Positions 23,804 through 33,699 are shown, numbered from the stretch's first letter. The stretch: DNA of 38,977 nt from Streptomyces sp. WAC06614 (GCF_003949795.1 NZ_RPRY01000032.1:1-38977); one strand, 5' to 3'. Notes: generated from the letters alone by a model not told the origin. Translations and numbers: made by a program.

Positions 23804-24919
23804 TCAGCCCGGGTAGCCGCGCAGGGTGGCCGGGGTGCCGCCGTTGGCCTCGTAGCCCGCCACCGCCAGGGCGCGGAAGACCGCGTAGGCCTCCGCCGGG
23901 TCGGGCTGCAGCGACCACGGCACGGCGCCGACGCAGCCGTCGACGTGCCGCAGCTGCTCCATGGCCTCGGCCCAGCGCTCGCCGCGGACCAGGAAGAACA
24001 CGAGCAGGTGCCGTACGTGCGCCAGCATCGGGTCGTCCGGCCGGGCGCCGTGGACGGCGTACAGCGCGCCCTCCACGGCCCGGGTGACGACCTCGCTCCG
24101 GAAGAAGCTCTGCACCATGCTGATCTCGGGCAGGTGCTCGTACACCGCGAACAGCGGCAGCGCCGCCAACAGCGAACCCTTGGGGGCGCGCGCCGCTGCC
24201 GCGTGCGCGAAGGCGTACGCCTGCTCGCGCGAGCCGTGCCACTTCTCGCACCAGTAGTTCAGCGCCGCCAGGTGCGCCCCCATGTGCTCGGGCGCCCGGT
24301 CCATGACCTTGGCCCACAGGGCGTCGAACTCGGCCTCGGAGTAGCCCAGTCCGCGCGCGACGGCCAGCTCGACGATGTACGGGACGGGGTCGCCCGGCGC
24401 CAGCAGCGCGGCCTGCGCGCAGGCGGTACGGGCCTCCTCCAGGATGATCCGGTGGTCGTCGGAGCCGACCCCGCCGGAGCTGCGCCACGCCTGCTGCACC
24501 AGCAGCTCGGCGTGCACCTGGGCGCCGCCCGCGTCCTTGGGCGCGTCCAGCCGCCAGGCCTTCAGCCACGCGGCGCCCGTGCCGGGGTTCTGCACCAGCT
24601 CCAGGGCGGCGGCGCCGGCGAACGCCTGCACCCGCTGCCAGCGCAGCTCACCCTCGCGCGGGGTACCGGCCAGGAGCTGGGAGGCGGCCTGCCACTGGGC
24701 GGTGCGCTGCACGTGGCCGAGGGCGTCCATCAGGTCCTGGTCCGGGCCGGGCACCCGGACGTCGAGCTGTTCCTGCCGGACGAATCCGTAGTTCTCCGGG
24801 TCGGCGGCGTCGGGGTGGTGCGGCGGGACCAGGCGCAAGGAGTCGCGCCGGCGCCGTATGACCGGGACGAGGGCACTGGCCAGCAGGCCGAGCGCGATCA
24901 GGAACCACAGAATCTCCAT
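23804..24919 (-). CDS. Membrane-anchored helical-repeat protein of unknown function
   Basis: 371 residues from ATG 24919, weak TTGAGG ribosome site. One N-terminal transmembrane helix (ILWFLIALGLLASALVPVI) is followed by basic residues (RRRRDSLRLV), so the bulk is cytosolic. The rest is a series of helices resembling tetratricopeptide repeats, with ALLAPGDPVPYIVELAVARG, HMGAHLAALNYWCEKWHGS and a C-terminal AVFRALAVAGYEANGG. I do not recognise a named family; it looks like a conserved Streptomyces hypothetical. It is divergent from metB across 105 bases and is upstream of the M48-type gene on the same strand with a 106-base gap. Confidence 0.7.
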   Translation of the reverse strand: MEILWFLIALGLLASALVPVIRRRRDSLRLVPPHHPDAADPENYGFVRQEQLDVRVPGPDQDLMDALGHVQRTAQWQAASQLLAGTPREGELRWQRVQAFAGAAALELVQNPGTGAAWLKAWRLDAPKDAGGAQVHAELLVQQAWRSSGGVGSDDHRIILEEARTACAQAALLAPGDPVPYIVELAVARGLGYSEAEFDALWAKVMDRAPEHMGAHLAALNYWCEKWHGSREQAYAFAHAAAARAPKGSLLAALPLFAVYEHLPEISMVQSFFRSEVVTRAVEGALYAVHGARPDDPMLAHVRHLLVFFLVRGERWAEAMEQLRHVDGCVGAVPWSLQPDPAEAYAVFRALAVAGYEANGGTPATLRGYPG

Positions 24920-25012
24920 GCCTCAAGCGAACCAGACCGCACCGCGTTCGGGCCAACAGGGGCACCCGCCCGCCGGCCCCGTTCCAGCGGGCCGCAACCC
25001 GTCCCCGGGGCT

Positions 25013-25018
25013 TAGGCT
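25013..25018 (+). promoter_or_regulatory. -10 element TAGGCT before metB, leaderless start
   Basis: TAGGCT ends 6 bases before ATG 25025 and there is no ribosome site, so metB is probably leaderless. No good -35 is visible. Confidence 0.45.
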
Positions 25019-25024
25019 CTGCCC

Positions 25025-26182
25025 ATGAGTGACCACAGCCACGAGCTCCTGAACTTCGAGACCCGCGCGATCCACGCGGGCAACACCGCCGACCCGCTGA
25101 CCGGCGCGGTCGTCCCGCCGATCTACCAGGTGTCCACGTACAAGCAGGACGGGGTGGGCGGCCTGCGCGGCGGCTACGAGTACAGCCGCAGCGCCAACCC
25201 GACCCGTACCGCCCTGGAGGAGAACCTCGCGGCGCTGGAGGGCGGCCGCCGCGGCCTCGCCTTCGCCTCCGGCCTGGCCGCCGAGGACTGCCTGCTGCGC
25301 ACCCTGCTGGTGCCGGGCGACCACGTGGTCATCCCGAACGACGCCTACGGCGGCACGTTCCGGCTGTTCGCCAAGGTCGTGGCCCGCTGGGGCGTGGAGT
25401 GGTCGGTCGCCGACACCTCCGACGTCTCGGCGGTGCGCGCCGCGATGACCGACCGGACGAAGCTGATCTGGGTCGAGACCCCCTCGAACCCGCTGCTCGG
25501 CATCACCGACATCGCGGCGATCGCCGACGTGGCGCGTTCGGCGGGCGTCAAGCTGGTCGTGGACAACACCTTCGCGTCCCCCTACCTCCAGCAGCCGCTG
25601 GCGCTCGGCGCGGACATCGTCGTGCACTCGCTGACGAAGTACATGGGCGGTCACTCCGACGTGGTCGGCGGCGCGCTGGTGACGGCGGACGCCGCGCTCG
25701 GCGAGGAGCTGGCCTACCACCAGAACGCGATGGGCGCCGTGGCCGGTCCGTTCGACTCGTGGATCGTGCTGCGCGGCATCAAGACCCTGGCGGTCCGCAT
25801 GGACCGGCACAGCAGCAACGCCGCCCGGGTCGCCGAGATGCTGACGAAGCACCCGAAGGTCACCAAGGTCCTCTACCCGGGCCTGCCCGACCACCCGGGC
25901 CACGAGATCGCCGCGAAGCAGATGAAGGACTTCGGCGGCATGATCTCCTTCCAGGTCGAGGGCGGCGAGGAGGCGGCCGTGGCCGTCTGCAACCGCGCGA
26001 AGCTGTTCACCCTCGGTGAGTCCCTGGGCGGCGTCGAGTCCCTGATCGAGCACCCCGGCCGCATGACCCACGCCTCGGTGGCGGGCTCCCTCCTGGAGGT
26101 CCCCGGCGACCTGGTCCGCCTCTCGGTGGGCATCGAGAACGTCGACGACCTGCTGGCCGACCTCACCCAGGCCCTGGGCTGA
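25025..26182 (+). CDS. metB: Cystathionine gamma-synthase
   Basis: 385 residues from ATG 25025 (MSDHSHELLNFETRAIHAGN). A complete PLP-dependent trans-sulfuration enzyme: YEYSRSANPTRTALEENLA, FASGLAAEDCLLRTLL, VETPSNPLLGITDI, the PLP-binding aspartate in VVDNTFASPYLQQPL, and the Schiff-base lysine in VHSLTKYMGGHSDVVGG. LGGVESLIEHPGRMTHAS closes the C-terminal domain. It makes cystathionine from an O-acyl-homoserine and cysteine. The closely related cystathionine gamma-lyase can be hard to separate by eye, and actinomycete enzymes may do both. No SAM riboswitch or other leader fits in the short upstream region. Confidence 0.9.
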   Translation: MSDHSHELLNFETRAIHAGNTADPLTGAVVPPIYQVSTYKQDGVGGLRGGYEYSRSANPTRTALEENLAALEGGRRGLAFASGLAAEDCLLRTLLVPGDHVVIPNDAYGGTFRLFAKVVARWGVEWSVADTSDVSAVRAAMTDRTKLIWVETPSNPLLGITDIAAIADVARSAGVKLVVDNTFASPYLQQPLALGADIVVHSLTKYMGGHSDVVGGALVTADAALGEELAYHQNAMGAVAGPFDSWIVLRGIKTLAVRMDRHSSNAARVAEMLTKHPKVTKVLYPGLPDHPGHEIAAKQMKDFGGMISFQVEGGEEAAVAVCNRAKLFTLGESLGGVESLIEHPGRMTHASVAGSLLEVPGDLVRLSVGIENVDDLLADLTQALG

Positions 26183-26214
26183 CCCCGGAACCGAACGAGG
26201 CGGGGGCGCAGGGT

Positions 26215-26315
26215 GGGGGTCTCCGGGACGTGCAGCGTGATGTGCGGCGTCGACTCCTGCACAGGGTGCGGGAGCAGATGGGCCCGCCGTACATCATGCA
26301 GTCCCGGACACCCCC
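26215..26315. ncRNA. Long structured element downstream of metB
   Basis: About 101 bases fold almost completely on themselves. The outer arms 26215-26229 and 26301-26315 pair over 15 bases with one mismatch. After small bulges, 26239-26249 pairs with the segment at 26284-26295 (GATGTGCGGCG against CGCCGTACATC, one G-U). An apical hairpin pairs 26254-26262 with 26266-26274. It lies between the converging metB and sigma-partner genes. It may be a bidirectional terminator, a stable 3' RNA, or a decayed inverted-repeat element. Assignment to ncRNA is tentative; no open frame in it is convincing. Confidence 0.5.
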
Positions 26316-26407
26316 GCCCGAAGCCCCCGCCGAAGCCCTGCCGACAGGTCCGGCCGGCCAGGCCGAGAAGCCCGGCCGAGCAGGGGCTCCGTAGGGGCGG
26401 CTGGCCG

Positions 26408-26671
26408 CTACCACCCCTCCAGCGGTGGCGCCACCGAACTGGACGGCGTGGCCCACGGCTGCACCAGCACGGCCCACACCGTGAACGCCACCGCCGCCGC
26501 GAGCAGCACCGCCCACCCCAGCCGCTGCACGGCCCGCCGCCGCCGGAGCAGCCGCACGCCCCGGGCCGCCGCGCCGGAGGCGAGATCGGCCGGTACCGCC
26601 GGATGCGGCCGGCCCTCCAGCAGCCGCCGGATCTCCTCCTCGCGGTCCCGCGGGCCCCCGGCGGCCGTCAC
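26408..26671 (-). CDS. Small membrane protein partner of the sigma-like factor
   Basis: 87 residues from GTG 26671, whose codon overlaps the stop of the preceding sigma-like gene as GTGA. The N-terminus is soluble (TAAGGPRDREEEIRRLLEGR, then PHPAVPADLASGAAARGVRLL), followed by a basic run and one transmembrane helix (LGWAVLLAAAVAFTVWAVLV) and a short outer tail ending APPLEGW. Translational coupling with a sigma-like gene and a single membrane span are the usual layout of a membrane anti-sigma factor, but the soluble part is short and lacks an HxxxCxxC zinc motif. The role is therefore inferred from position only. Confidence 0.7.
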   Translation of the reverse strand: MTAAGGPRDREEEIRRLLEGRPHPAVPADLASGAAARGVRLLRRRRAVQRLGWAVLLAAAVAFTVWAVLVQPWATPSSSVAPPLEGW

Positions 26672-27102
26672 GCCGCCGCCCGGTGCGCCCGCAGCGCGGC
26701 CGTGGCCCGGTGGTACAGCGCCCGGACCCGGTCGGGCGGCACTCCCAGCAGGGCCGCGACCTGTTCCTCGGCCACCCCCTCGTACAGCCGCAGCGCCAGC
26801 ACCAGCCGTTCCTGCGGCGGCAGCACCGCCAGCACCCCGCCCCGCCCCCGGTGGTACCGCCACGCGCTGCGCGCGAAGGTGGTGCACAGCTCGGCGCGGG
26901 TGACCGCGTACGGATCGTCGCCGCGCAGCCGGCGCCAGTCGGCGTACGTCCGCGCGAGCGCGGCCGACAGCAGCCGGCGGGCGGCCACCGCGTCGTCGCG
27001 CGGTTCCGCCGTCAGCAGCGTCGCCAGGTGCAGCAGCCGTCCGGCCGCACCGGCGACGAAGGCCTCGAACTCGCCGTAGAAATCCCCGTAGCCCCGCTCC
27101 AC
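26668..27102 (-). CDS. Small ECF-type sigma-like factor
   Basis: 144 residues from GTG 27102 (VERGYGDFYGEFEAFVAG); no ribosome site is clear, so the start is uncertain. The first 70 residues resemble sigma region 2 of the SigE-like group (FEAFVAGAAGRLLHLATLL, then LARTYADWRRLRG). The C-terminal part is a typical region 4 helix-turn-helix: LPPQERLVLALRLYEGVAEE, QVAALLGVPPDRVRALYHRA. It is shorter than most ECF sigma factors (about 170-200 residues) with a weak linker, so it may be a specialised or reduced factor. It is translationally coupled to a small membrane protein downstream that could hold it inactive. Confidence 0.75.
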   Translation of the reverse strand: MERGYGDFYGEFEAFVAGAAGRLLHLATLLTAEPRDDAVAARRLLSAALARTYADWRRLRGDDPYAVTRAELCTTFARSAWRYHRGRGGVLAVLPPQERLVLALRLYEGVAEEQVAALLGVPPDRVRALYHRATAALRAHRAAA

Positions 27103-27131
27103 GACGTCATGGTGCGCGCTGCGGGCCCACC

Positions 27132-27222
27132 CCGGTCAAGAGGCGGGAAGCCCCCGGTCCAGCGGCGGGGAGGACGCCGGTGAAGCGGCGGGCAGGACCC
27201 CGGTCCAGCGGCGGGGACGAGG
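27132..27222. repeat. Tandem 22-23-base repeats between sigma-like and MarR genes
   Basis: Four units with the core CCGGTnnAGnGGCGGG start at 27132, 27154, 27177 and 27200. A degenerate fifth at 27223 runs into the end of the MarR gene. Two units share 20 identical bases (27152-27171 and 27198-27217). Confidence 0.75.
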
Positions 27223-27226
27223 CCGC

Positions 27227-27715
27227 TCAAGAGCTGGGCCCGACCTCCGCGACAGCGGCCATCAGCTCGGACAGGGACAGGTTGAACCGGGTCAGCAGCG
27301 CGGTGAACGACGCGCGCTCCTCCTCGGTCCACTCCTCCGTCACCCGCGCCATCAGCTCGCGCCGCGAGCAGCGCACCTCCTCCAGCCGGGCCAGCCCCCG
27401 CGGCGACAGCGCCAGGACGACGGCCCGGCCGTCCTCCGGGTGCGAGGTCCGCTTGACCAGGCCGGTGTCGACCAGCGGCGCGACCTGCCGGGTCACGGTG
27501 GAGGAGTCGATGCCCATGCCGGCCGCGAGCGCCTTGACGCCCATCGGGCCTTCCAGGTCGAGCCGGTTGAGCAGCAGATAGGCGGCGCGGTCCATCGAGT
27601 TGCGGGCCTGGCCGACGCCGCCCAGGCGGGTCTGTTCGGCCCGGCGGGCGAAGACCGCCACCTGATGCTGGAGCGCGTCGAGCAGGAGGTCGGAATTGGC
27701 CGGGTTGGAGGGCAT
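27227..27715 (-). CDS. MarR-family transcriptional regulator
   Basis: 162 residues from ATG 27715. It has the winged helix-turn-helix of MarR proteins: MDRAAYLLLNRLDLEGPMGV, KALAAGMGIDSSTVTRQVAP, then LVDTGLVKRTSHPEDGRAVV and a wing LALSPRGLARLEEV, followed by dimerisation helices. The N-terminal helix is standard in length. It is divergent from threonine ammonia-lyase across 191 bases and probably controls its own promoter and perhaps that gene, by the common MarR layout. The ligand is unknown. The gene's end is abutted by tandem repeats, which may have altered its last codons (SELMAAVAEVGPSS). Confidence 0.88.
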   Translation of the reverse strand: MPSNPANSDLLLDALQHQVAVFARRAEQTRLGGVGQARNSMDRAAYLLLNRLDLEGPMGVKALAAGMGIDSSTVTRQVAPLVDTGLVKRTSHPEDGRAVVLALSPRGLARLEEVRCSRRELMARVTEEWTEEERASFTALLTRFNLSLSELMAAVAEVGPSS

Positions 27716-27906
27716 GGCCGTGGGCTCTCTTCGCGTGGGTCCGACAGGGTTGGGGGACAGAGTACGCGGCTTGACTGCGGCCCGTACGCGTCGTTCGCGA
27801 ACTGGTACGACCTGGATCCGGCCCGCCCGGAAGCCTCCGCGGGTGCCCGGAGGAGCGCGCGCGGATGGCGAGATCTCGCCCCTGCCCGGGCTGCCAGACT
27901 GGCAGC
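27716..27906. promoter_or_regulatory. Divergent MarR/ilvA control region
   Basis: Two direct copies of GTACGCG lie 22 bases apart (27762-27768 and 27784-27790), about two helical turns, with TTGACT between them. They are candidates for regulator binding sites. A plus-strand hairpin abuts the ilvA start (see next entry). Confidence 0.35.
27890..27906 (+). promoter_or_regulatory. Inverted repeat GCTGCCA-GAC-TGGCAGC touching the ilvA start codon
   Basis: A perfect 7-3-7 repeat ends at the base before ATG 27907. CAGACT inside it (27895-27900) lies 6 bases from the ATG and could be the -10 of a leaderless transcript, making the palindrome a possible operator over the promoter. Confidence 0.45.
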
Positions 27907-29139
<1,233 letters not shown>

Positions 29140-29279
29140 GGGCGGGAGCCGCGGCCTGGGCGGGAGCCGGGGCGGGCCGGGGCCGCGGCCGGGCATTCAC
29201 CCGTTCGGCCGGGCGCGCGGGCCGCTCCGACCCTAGGATGCCGCGTAGGAAACACCGGTAACGCACTGGGAGAATCCAT

Positions 29280-30238
<959 letters not shown>

Positions 30239-30242
<4 letters not shown>

Positions 30243-31111
30243 CCTCGGCCCCCGTCCCCGCCACCGCCACCACCTCGGAACCGGTGGCCCCGCGTCCGCG
30301 CGGCGGTGTGGTGCAGTCGGCGCGCGACTCGCTGGTCGTGGCCAAGCGGAACCTGATCCGCATGATCCGGATCCCGGAAGTGGTGATCTTCGGGCTGATC
30401 CAGCCGGTGATGTTCGTGGTGCTCTTCAGCTACGTCTTCGGCGGTTCGATCGCCGTCGGCGGCAGCACCTCGCCGGCCGCCTACCGCGAGTTCCTGATGG
30501 CCGGCATCTTCGCGCAGACCGTCACCTTCGCCACGGCCGGTGCGGGCGCGGGCATCGCGGACGACATGCACAAGGGCCTGATCGACCGGTTCCGCTCGCT
30601 GCCCATGGCCCGGGGCGCGGTGCTGACCGGGCGCACCCTGGCCGACCTGGTGCAGACGACCCTGACCGTGATCGTGCTGGCCGTGGTCGCGCTGATCGTG
30701 GGCTGGCGCACCCACACGAGCGTGGGCGAGGTGCTGGCCGGCTTCGCCCTGCTGCTCCTGCTCGGCTACGCCTTCTCGTGGATCGGCGCGCTGATCGGCC
30801 TGTCGGTGCGCACGCCGGAGGCGGCCACCTCGGGCGGGCTGATCTGGTTGTTCCCGCTGACGTTCATCTCGAACGCGTTCGTGCCGTCCGAGAACATGCC
30901 GTCCTTCCTGCAGACCGTCGCCGAGTGGAACCCGTTCAGCGCCACCGTGCAGGCCGCGCGGGTGCTGTTCGGCAACCTTCCGCCGGGCTACCCGGTGCCC
31001 GACGCGTGGCCGATGCAGCATCCGGTGATCGCGTCGGTGGTGTGGTCGGTGCTGATCGTCGTGGTCTTCCGGACCCTCGCGGTCCGCAAGTACCGCTCGG
31101 CGACCGCCTGA
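30239..31111 (+). CDS. ABC-2 type permease, DrrB type
   Basis: 290 residues from ATG 30239, overlapping the ATPase gene by 4 bases. A disordered N-terminus is followed by six hydrophobic segments including VVIFGLIQPVMFVVLFSYVF, TLTVIVLAVVALIVGW, LAGFALLLLLGYAFSWIGAL and VVWSVLIVVVFRTLAV. The conserved cytosolic region DDMHKGLIDRFRSLPMARGA, which contacts the ATPase, and SNAFVPSENMPSFLQTVAEW-type outer loop are both present. It forms the membrane part of the exporter with the preceding gene. A very strong hairpin follows. Confidence 0.9.
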
Positions 31112-31131
31112 GCTCCCGGCCGCCCGGCCCG

Positions 31132-31193
31132 CCCCGGGACGCGACGGAGCCCCGCCGGCCGTGAGGCCGGCGGGGCTCCGTCGCGTCCCGGGG
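31132..31193. terminator. Perfect 29-bp bidirectional terminator
   Basis: 31132-31160 and 31165-31193 are perfect complements with a GTGA loop, between the converging permease and greA genes, 20 bases past the permease stop. It is the most stable hairpin in the window. Confidence 0.92.
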
Positions 31194-31244
31194 GTCGCCC
31201 CCGTGCGGTGGCCCTGGTGAGGGGCCTCGCCGGGGTGTGTCCGG

Positions 31245-31742
31245 TCAGCCGGTGAAGGGCTTGACGTCGAGGATCTTGACCGAGGCCGTCTTGCCGTTCG
31301 GCAGCTCGTACGCGGCGTCCTCGCCGATCTTCTTGCCCATCACGCCGGCGCCCAGCGGGGACTGCGGGGAGTAGGTCTCGATGGCGTCGGACGCGTACTC
31401 GCGCGAGGCCAGCAGGAACTGCATCGTGTCGTCCGGGTCGCCGTCGAAGGCGATGGTGACGACGGTGCCGGGGGCGACGACGCCGTCGGCGCTCGGCGCG
31501 GTGCCGACCTTGGCGTTCTCCAGGAGCTGCGTCAGCTGGCGCACGCGGAGCTCCTGCTTGCCCTGCTCCTCCTTGGCGGCGTGGTACCCGCCGTTCTCCC
31601 GCAGATCACCCTCCTCACGGGCAGCAGCGATCTTCGCGGCGATCTCCGTGCGTGCGGGACCAGACAGGTACTCCAGCTCGGCCTTGAGCTGGTCGTACGC
31701 CTCCTGGGTCAGCCAGGTGACGCTGTCGCTCGTCTGGGTCAC
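31245..31742 (-). CDS. greA: Transcription elongation factor GreA
   Basis: 165 residues from GTG 31742, with a GAGGAG ribosome site. The N-terminal coiled coil is clear (WLTQEAYDQLKAELEYL, then REEGDLRENGGYHAAKEEQG), including the acidic tip residues that stimulate RNA cleavage by RNA polymerase. The C-terminal FKBP-like domain ends SPLGAGVMGKKIGEDAAYEL. It rescues stalled or backtracked polymerase. A -10 candidate TAGGCT lies at 31798-31803 on the minus strand, giving a leader of about 50 bases. The gene stands alone, converging with the ABC operon. Confidence 0.95.
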   Translation of the reverse strand: MTQTSDSVTWLTQEAYDQLKAELEYLSGPARTEIAAKIAAAREEGDLRENGGYHAAKEEQGKQELRVRQLTQLLENAKVGTAPSADGVVAPGTVVTIAFDGDPDDTMQFLLASREYASDAIETYSPQSPLGAGVMGKKIGEDAAYELPNGKTASVKILDVKPFTG

Positions 31743-31889
31743 AGGTGCTCCTCGTCGGTACAGGGGACTACATGGCCGCATTCGCGGCGAAACCACGAGC
31801 CTAACAATTCGGCGAGGAAAGGGGGAGGCTCCGATCGGGTCAGGCGGGTCACCCAGGGTGACCACGGCGCCCCGCAGTACCCGTACGCC

Positions 31890-32309
31890 TCAGCGGCCGG
31901 CGCCGGCCCCGGCGGCCTGGCAGCCGACCAGCTCGACACTGGTGGCCCGGGCCTTGGTCCTCAGGACCACGATCTCGTCGATCCGCCCGGACTTCTGGTC
32001 GAAGGTGAAGTCGGCGCGGCCGACCTCGTCGTGCCCGCGGTCCTGGGAGCGCAGCGTGCACACCCCGGTGACCCCGGCCTCCTTGCGGACCTCCAGGTGG
32101 ACCTGCACCTCGGTGTCGGAGGCCACCTCGAACTTGATCACCTCGGCGCTGACGGTCTGCCCGCCCACGTAGTCCCAGCCGATCCAGCCGACCAGGCCCA
32201 GCAGGCCGACGCCCAGCACCGAGCCGACGATCTTGAGCTTGCGGTCGGCCCGTTCGTCGGCCGAGCGTCCGTAGCGGCCTTCGGGGAGGCCCTGGCGCAC
32301 CGCGCTCAT
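31890..32309 (-). CDS. DUF4307 membrane protein
   Basis: 139 residues from ATG 32309 with a GAAAGGA ribosome site. A basic N-terminus (GRYGRSADERADRKLKIVG) precedes one transmembrane helix (SVLGVGLLGLVGWIGWDYV). The outer domain of about 85 residues contains FEVASDTEVQVHLEVRKEAG and a conserved Cys pair (GVCTLRSQDRG and LVGCQAAG). This fits the actinobacterial DUF4307 family, of unknown function. It is divergent from mca, and a near-consensus minus-strand -10 (TATAGT, 32384-32389) sits inside the region used by the mca promoter. Confidence 0.82.
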   Translation of the reverse strand: MSAVRQGLPEGRYGRSADERADRKLKIVGSVLGVGLLGLVGWIGWDYVGGQTVSAEVIKFEVASDTEVQVHLEVRKEAGVTGVCTLRSQDRGHDEVGRADFTFDQKSGRIDEIVVLRTKARATSVELVGCQAAGAGAGR

Positions 32310-32357
32310 GATCGTTCCTTTCTCCGGGCGGGTCCGCCGGACGGGACCGGCACCCGA

Positions 32358-32383
32358 GGAATTTTCCGTCCCCCGATTCGGTC
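32358..32383 (+). promoter_or_regulatory. Probable SigR promoter of mca (GGAAT-N18-GTC)
   Basis: GGAAT at 32358-32362 and GTC at 32381-32383 have an 18-base spacer, matching the SigR consensus GGAAT-N18-GTT with one change. The SigR-RsrA thiol-stress system is known to control mycothiol genes including mca in Streptomyces. Confidence 0.65.
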
Positions 32384-32389
32384 ACTATA
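32384..32389 (-). promoter_or_regulatory. -10 element TATAGT of the DUF4307 gene
   Basis: A near-consensus vegetative -10 on the minus strand immediately next to the SigR -10 of mca, so the two divergent promoters overlap. The -35 is weak. Confidence 0.45.
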
Positions 32390-32427
32390 GAAGCCGCCAC
32401 TCGCGCCGAATCACAGAGGATCCTGTC

Positions 32428-33309
32428 TTGACCGAGCAGCTTCGACTGATGGCCGTACACGCCCACCCCGACGACGAGTCCAGCAAGGGCGCCGCCACGA
32501 TGGCCAAGTACGTCTCCGAGGGCGTGCCGGTACTGGTGGTGACCTGCACCGGCGGTGAGCGCGGCTCGATCCTCAACCCCAAGCTCCAGGGCGACAAGTA
32601 CATCGAGGACAACATCCACGAGGTCCGCGCCAAGGAGATGGAGGAGGCCCGGCAGATCCTCGGCGTCGAGCAGGAATGGCTCGGCTACGTGGACTCCGGC
32701 CTGCCCGAGGGCGACCCGCTGCCCCCGCTGCCCGAGGGCTGTTTCGCCCTGGAGGACGTGGACGAGGCCGCCGGCCGGCTGGTGCGCAAGATCCGCGCGT
32801 TCCGTCCGCAGGTGATCACCACCTACGACGAGAACGGTGGTTACCCGCACCCCGACCACATCATGACCCACAAGATCACGATGGTGGCCTTCGAGGGCGC
32901 GGCCGACACCGAGAAGTACCCCGAGGACGAGTTCGGCCCGGCCTTCCAGCCGCAGAAGCTCTACTACAACCAGGGCTTCAACAAGCCGCGCACCATCGCC
33001 CTGCACGAGGCGCTGCTGGAGCGCGGCATGGAGTCGCCGTACGGGGAGTGGCTGGAGCGCTGGAAGGAGTTCGAGCGCAAGGAGCGGACCCTGACCACGC
33101 ACATTCCGTGCGCGGAGTTCTTCGAGATCCGTGACAAGGCGCTGATCGCCCACGCCACGCAGATCGACCCGGACGGCGGCTGGTTCCGCGTCCCGATGGA
33201 GATCCAGAAGGAGGTCTGGCCGACGGAGGAGTACGAGCTGGCCAGGTCCTTCGTCGACACCTCCCTCCCCGAGTCCGACCTCTTCGCGGGCATCCGGGAG
33301 AATGCGTAG
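32428..33309 (+). CDS. mca: Mycothiol S-conjugate amidase
   Basis: 293 residues from TTG 32428 (LTEQLRLMAVHAHPDDESSK; AGAGGA ribosome site). The zinc motif AHPDDE near the start, together with YDENGGYPHPDHIMTH, gives the His/Asp ligands of the LmbE/MshB/Mca fold. The C-terminal part, RTLTTHIPCAEFFEIRDKAL then IDPDGGWFRVP, is characteristic of Mca rather than MshB. It cleaves mycothiol conjugates of electrophiles and antibiotics so that the mercapturic acid can be exported. A probable SigR promoter upstream agrees with thiol-stress control. The upstream in-frame extension to 32308 runs through the promoter and is rejected. The next gene begins 2 bases after the stop. Confidence 0.95.
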   Translation: MTEQLRLMAVHAHPDDESSKGAATMAKYVSEGVPVLVVTCTGGERGSILNPKLQGDKYIEDNIHEVRAKEMEEARQILGVEQEWLGYVDSGLPEGDPLPPLPEGCFALEDVDEAAGRLVRKIRAFRPQVITTYDENGGYPHPDHIMTHKITMVAFEGAADTEKYPEDEFGPAFQPQKLYYNQGFNKPRTIALHEALLERGMESPYGEWLERWKEFERKERTLTTHIPCAEFFEIRDKALIAHATQIDPDGGWFRVPMEIQKEVWPTEEYELARSFVDTSLPESDLFAGIRENA

Positions 33310-33311
33310 CT

Positions 33312-33545
33312 ATGAGCGCTACGCAGGCAGCAATCACGCAGCTCCTCCCGCTGGCCGGGGACACCTTCGACAAGAACAAGGTGACCCCCGGCCTCCTCGG
33401 CTTCGTCGTCTTCGCGGCGCTCGCCGTGGGCGTGTGGATGCTGATGAAGTCGATGAGCCGCCACATGGGCCGCGTCAACTTCGAGGAGGCCCCGGAGCCC
33501 GGGACCGCGTCCCCGACCACCTCGGCGGGCCCGGACAAGGCCTAG
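33312..33545 (+). CDS. Small membrane protein downstream of mca
   Basis: 77 residues from ATG 33312, starting 2 bases after the mca stop, so translation is likely coupled. The N-terminus (SATQAAITQLLPLAGDTFDK) is followed by one transmembrane helix (GLLGFVVFAALAVGVWMLM), a basic stretch KSMSRHMGRVNF and a disordered acidic tail. A small protein of this kind after mca is conserved in Streptomyces as far as I recall; no function is known to me. A hairpin follows directly. Confidence 0.85.
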   Translation: MSATQAAITQLLPLAGDTFDKNKVTPGLLGFVVFAALAVGVWMLMKSMSRHMGRVNFEEAPEPGTASPTTSAGPDKA

Positions 33546-33548
33546 CCC

Positions 33549-33569
33549 CCGGCCCCGGGCCGGGGCCGG
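33549..33569 (+). terminator. Hairpin after the mca operon
   Basis: A 21-base self-complementary GC segment giving a 10-bp pairing (CCGGCCCC... with ...GGGGCCGG), 4 bases after the stop codon. Confidence 0.55.
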
Positions 33570-33699
33570 AGTGCGGGCGCCGGGGTGGTGCTCTAGCGTC
33601 GGTAGGGCGGGGGTGACCGATGTCCCGACCCGCTCCGGGCAGCCCCGCCCGGTCCGCCGTACCCGCGGACCGCGTGACCGTCCGAGAGAGGTGCTTCCC

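Noticed and set aside
24920..25024. A SAM riboswitch upstream of metB
   Set aside because: Only 105 bases separate the divergent genes, and the -10 element is 6 bases from the start codon, so no leader exists for a riboswitch.
26163..26516. Open frames across the metB-downstream region on the minus strand
   Set aside because: They span the inverted repeat arms, have no ribosome site and show compositionally random protein.
27132..27222. Repeats as a CRISPR array
   Set aside because: Contiguous 22-23-base units with no spacers and no cas genes anywhere in the window.
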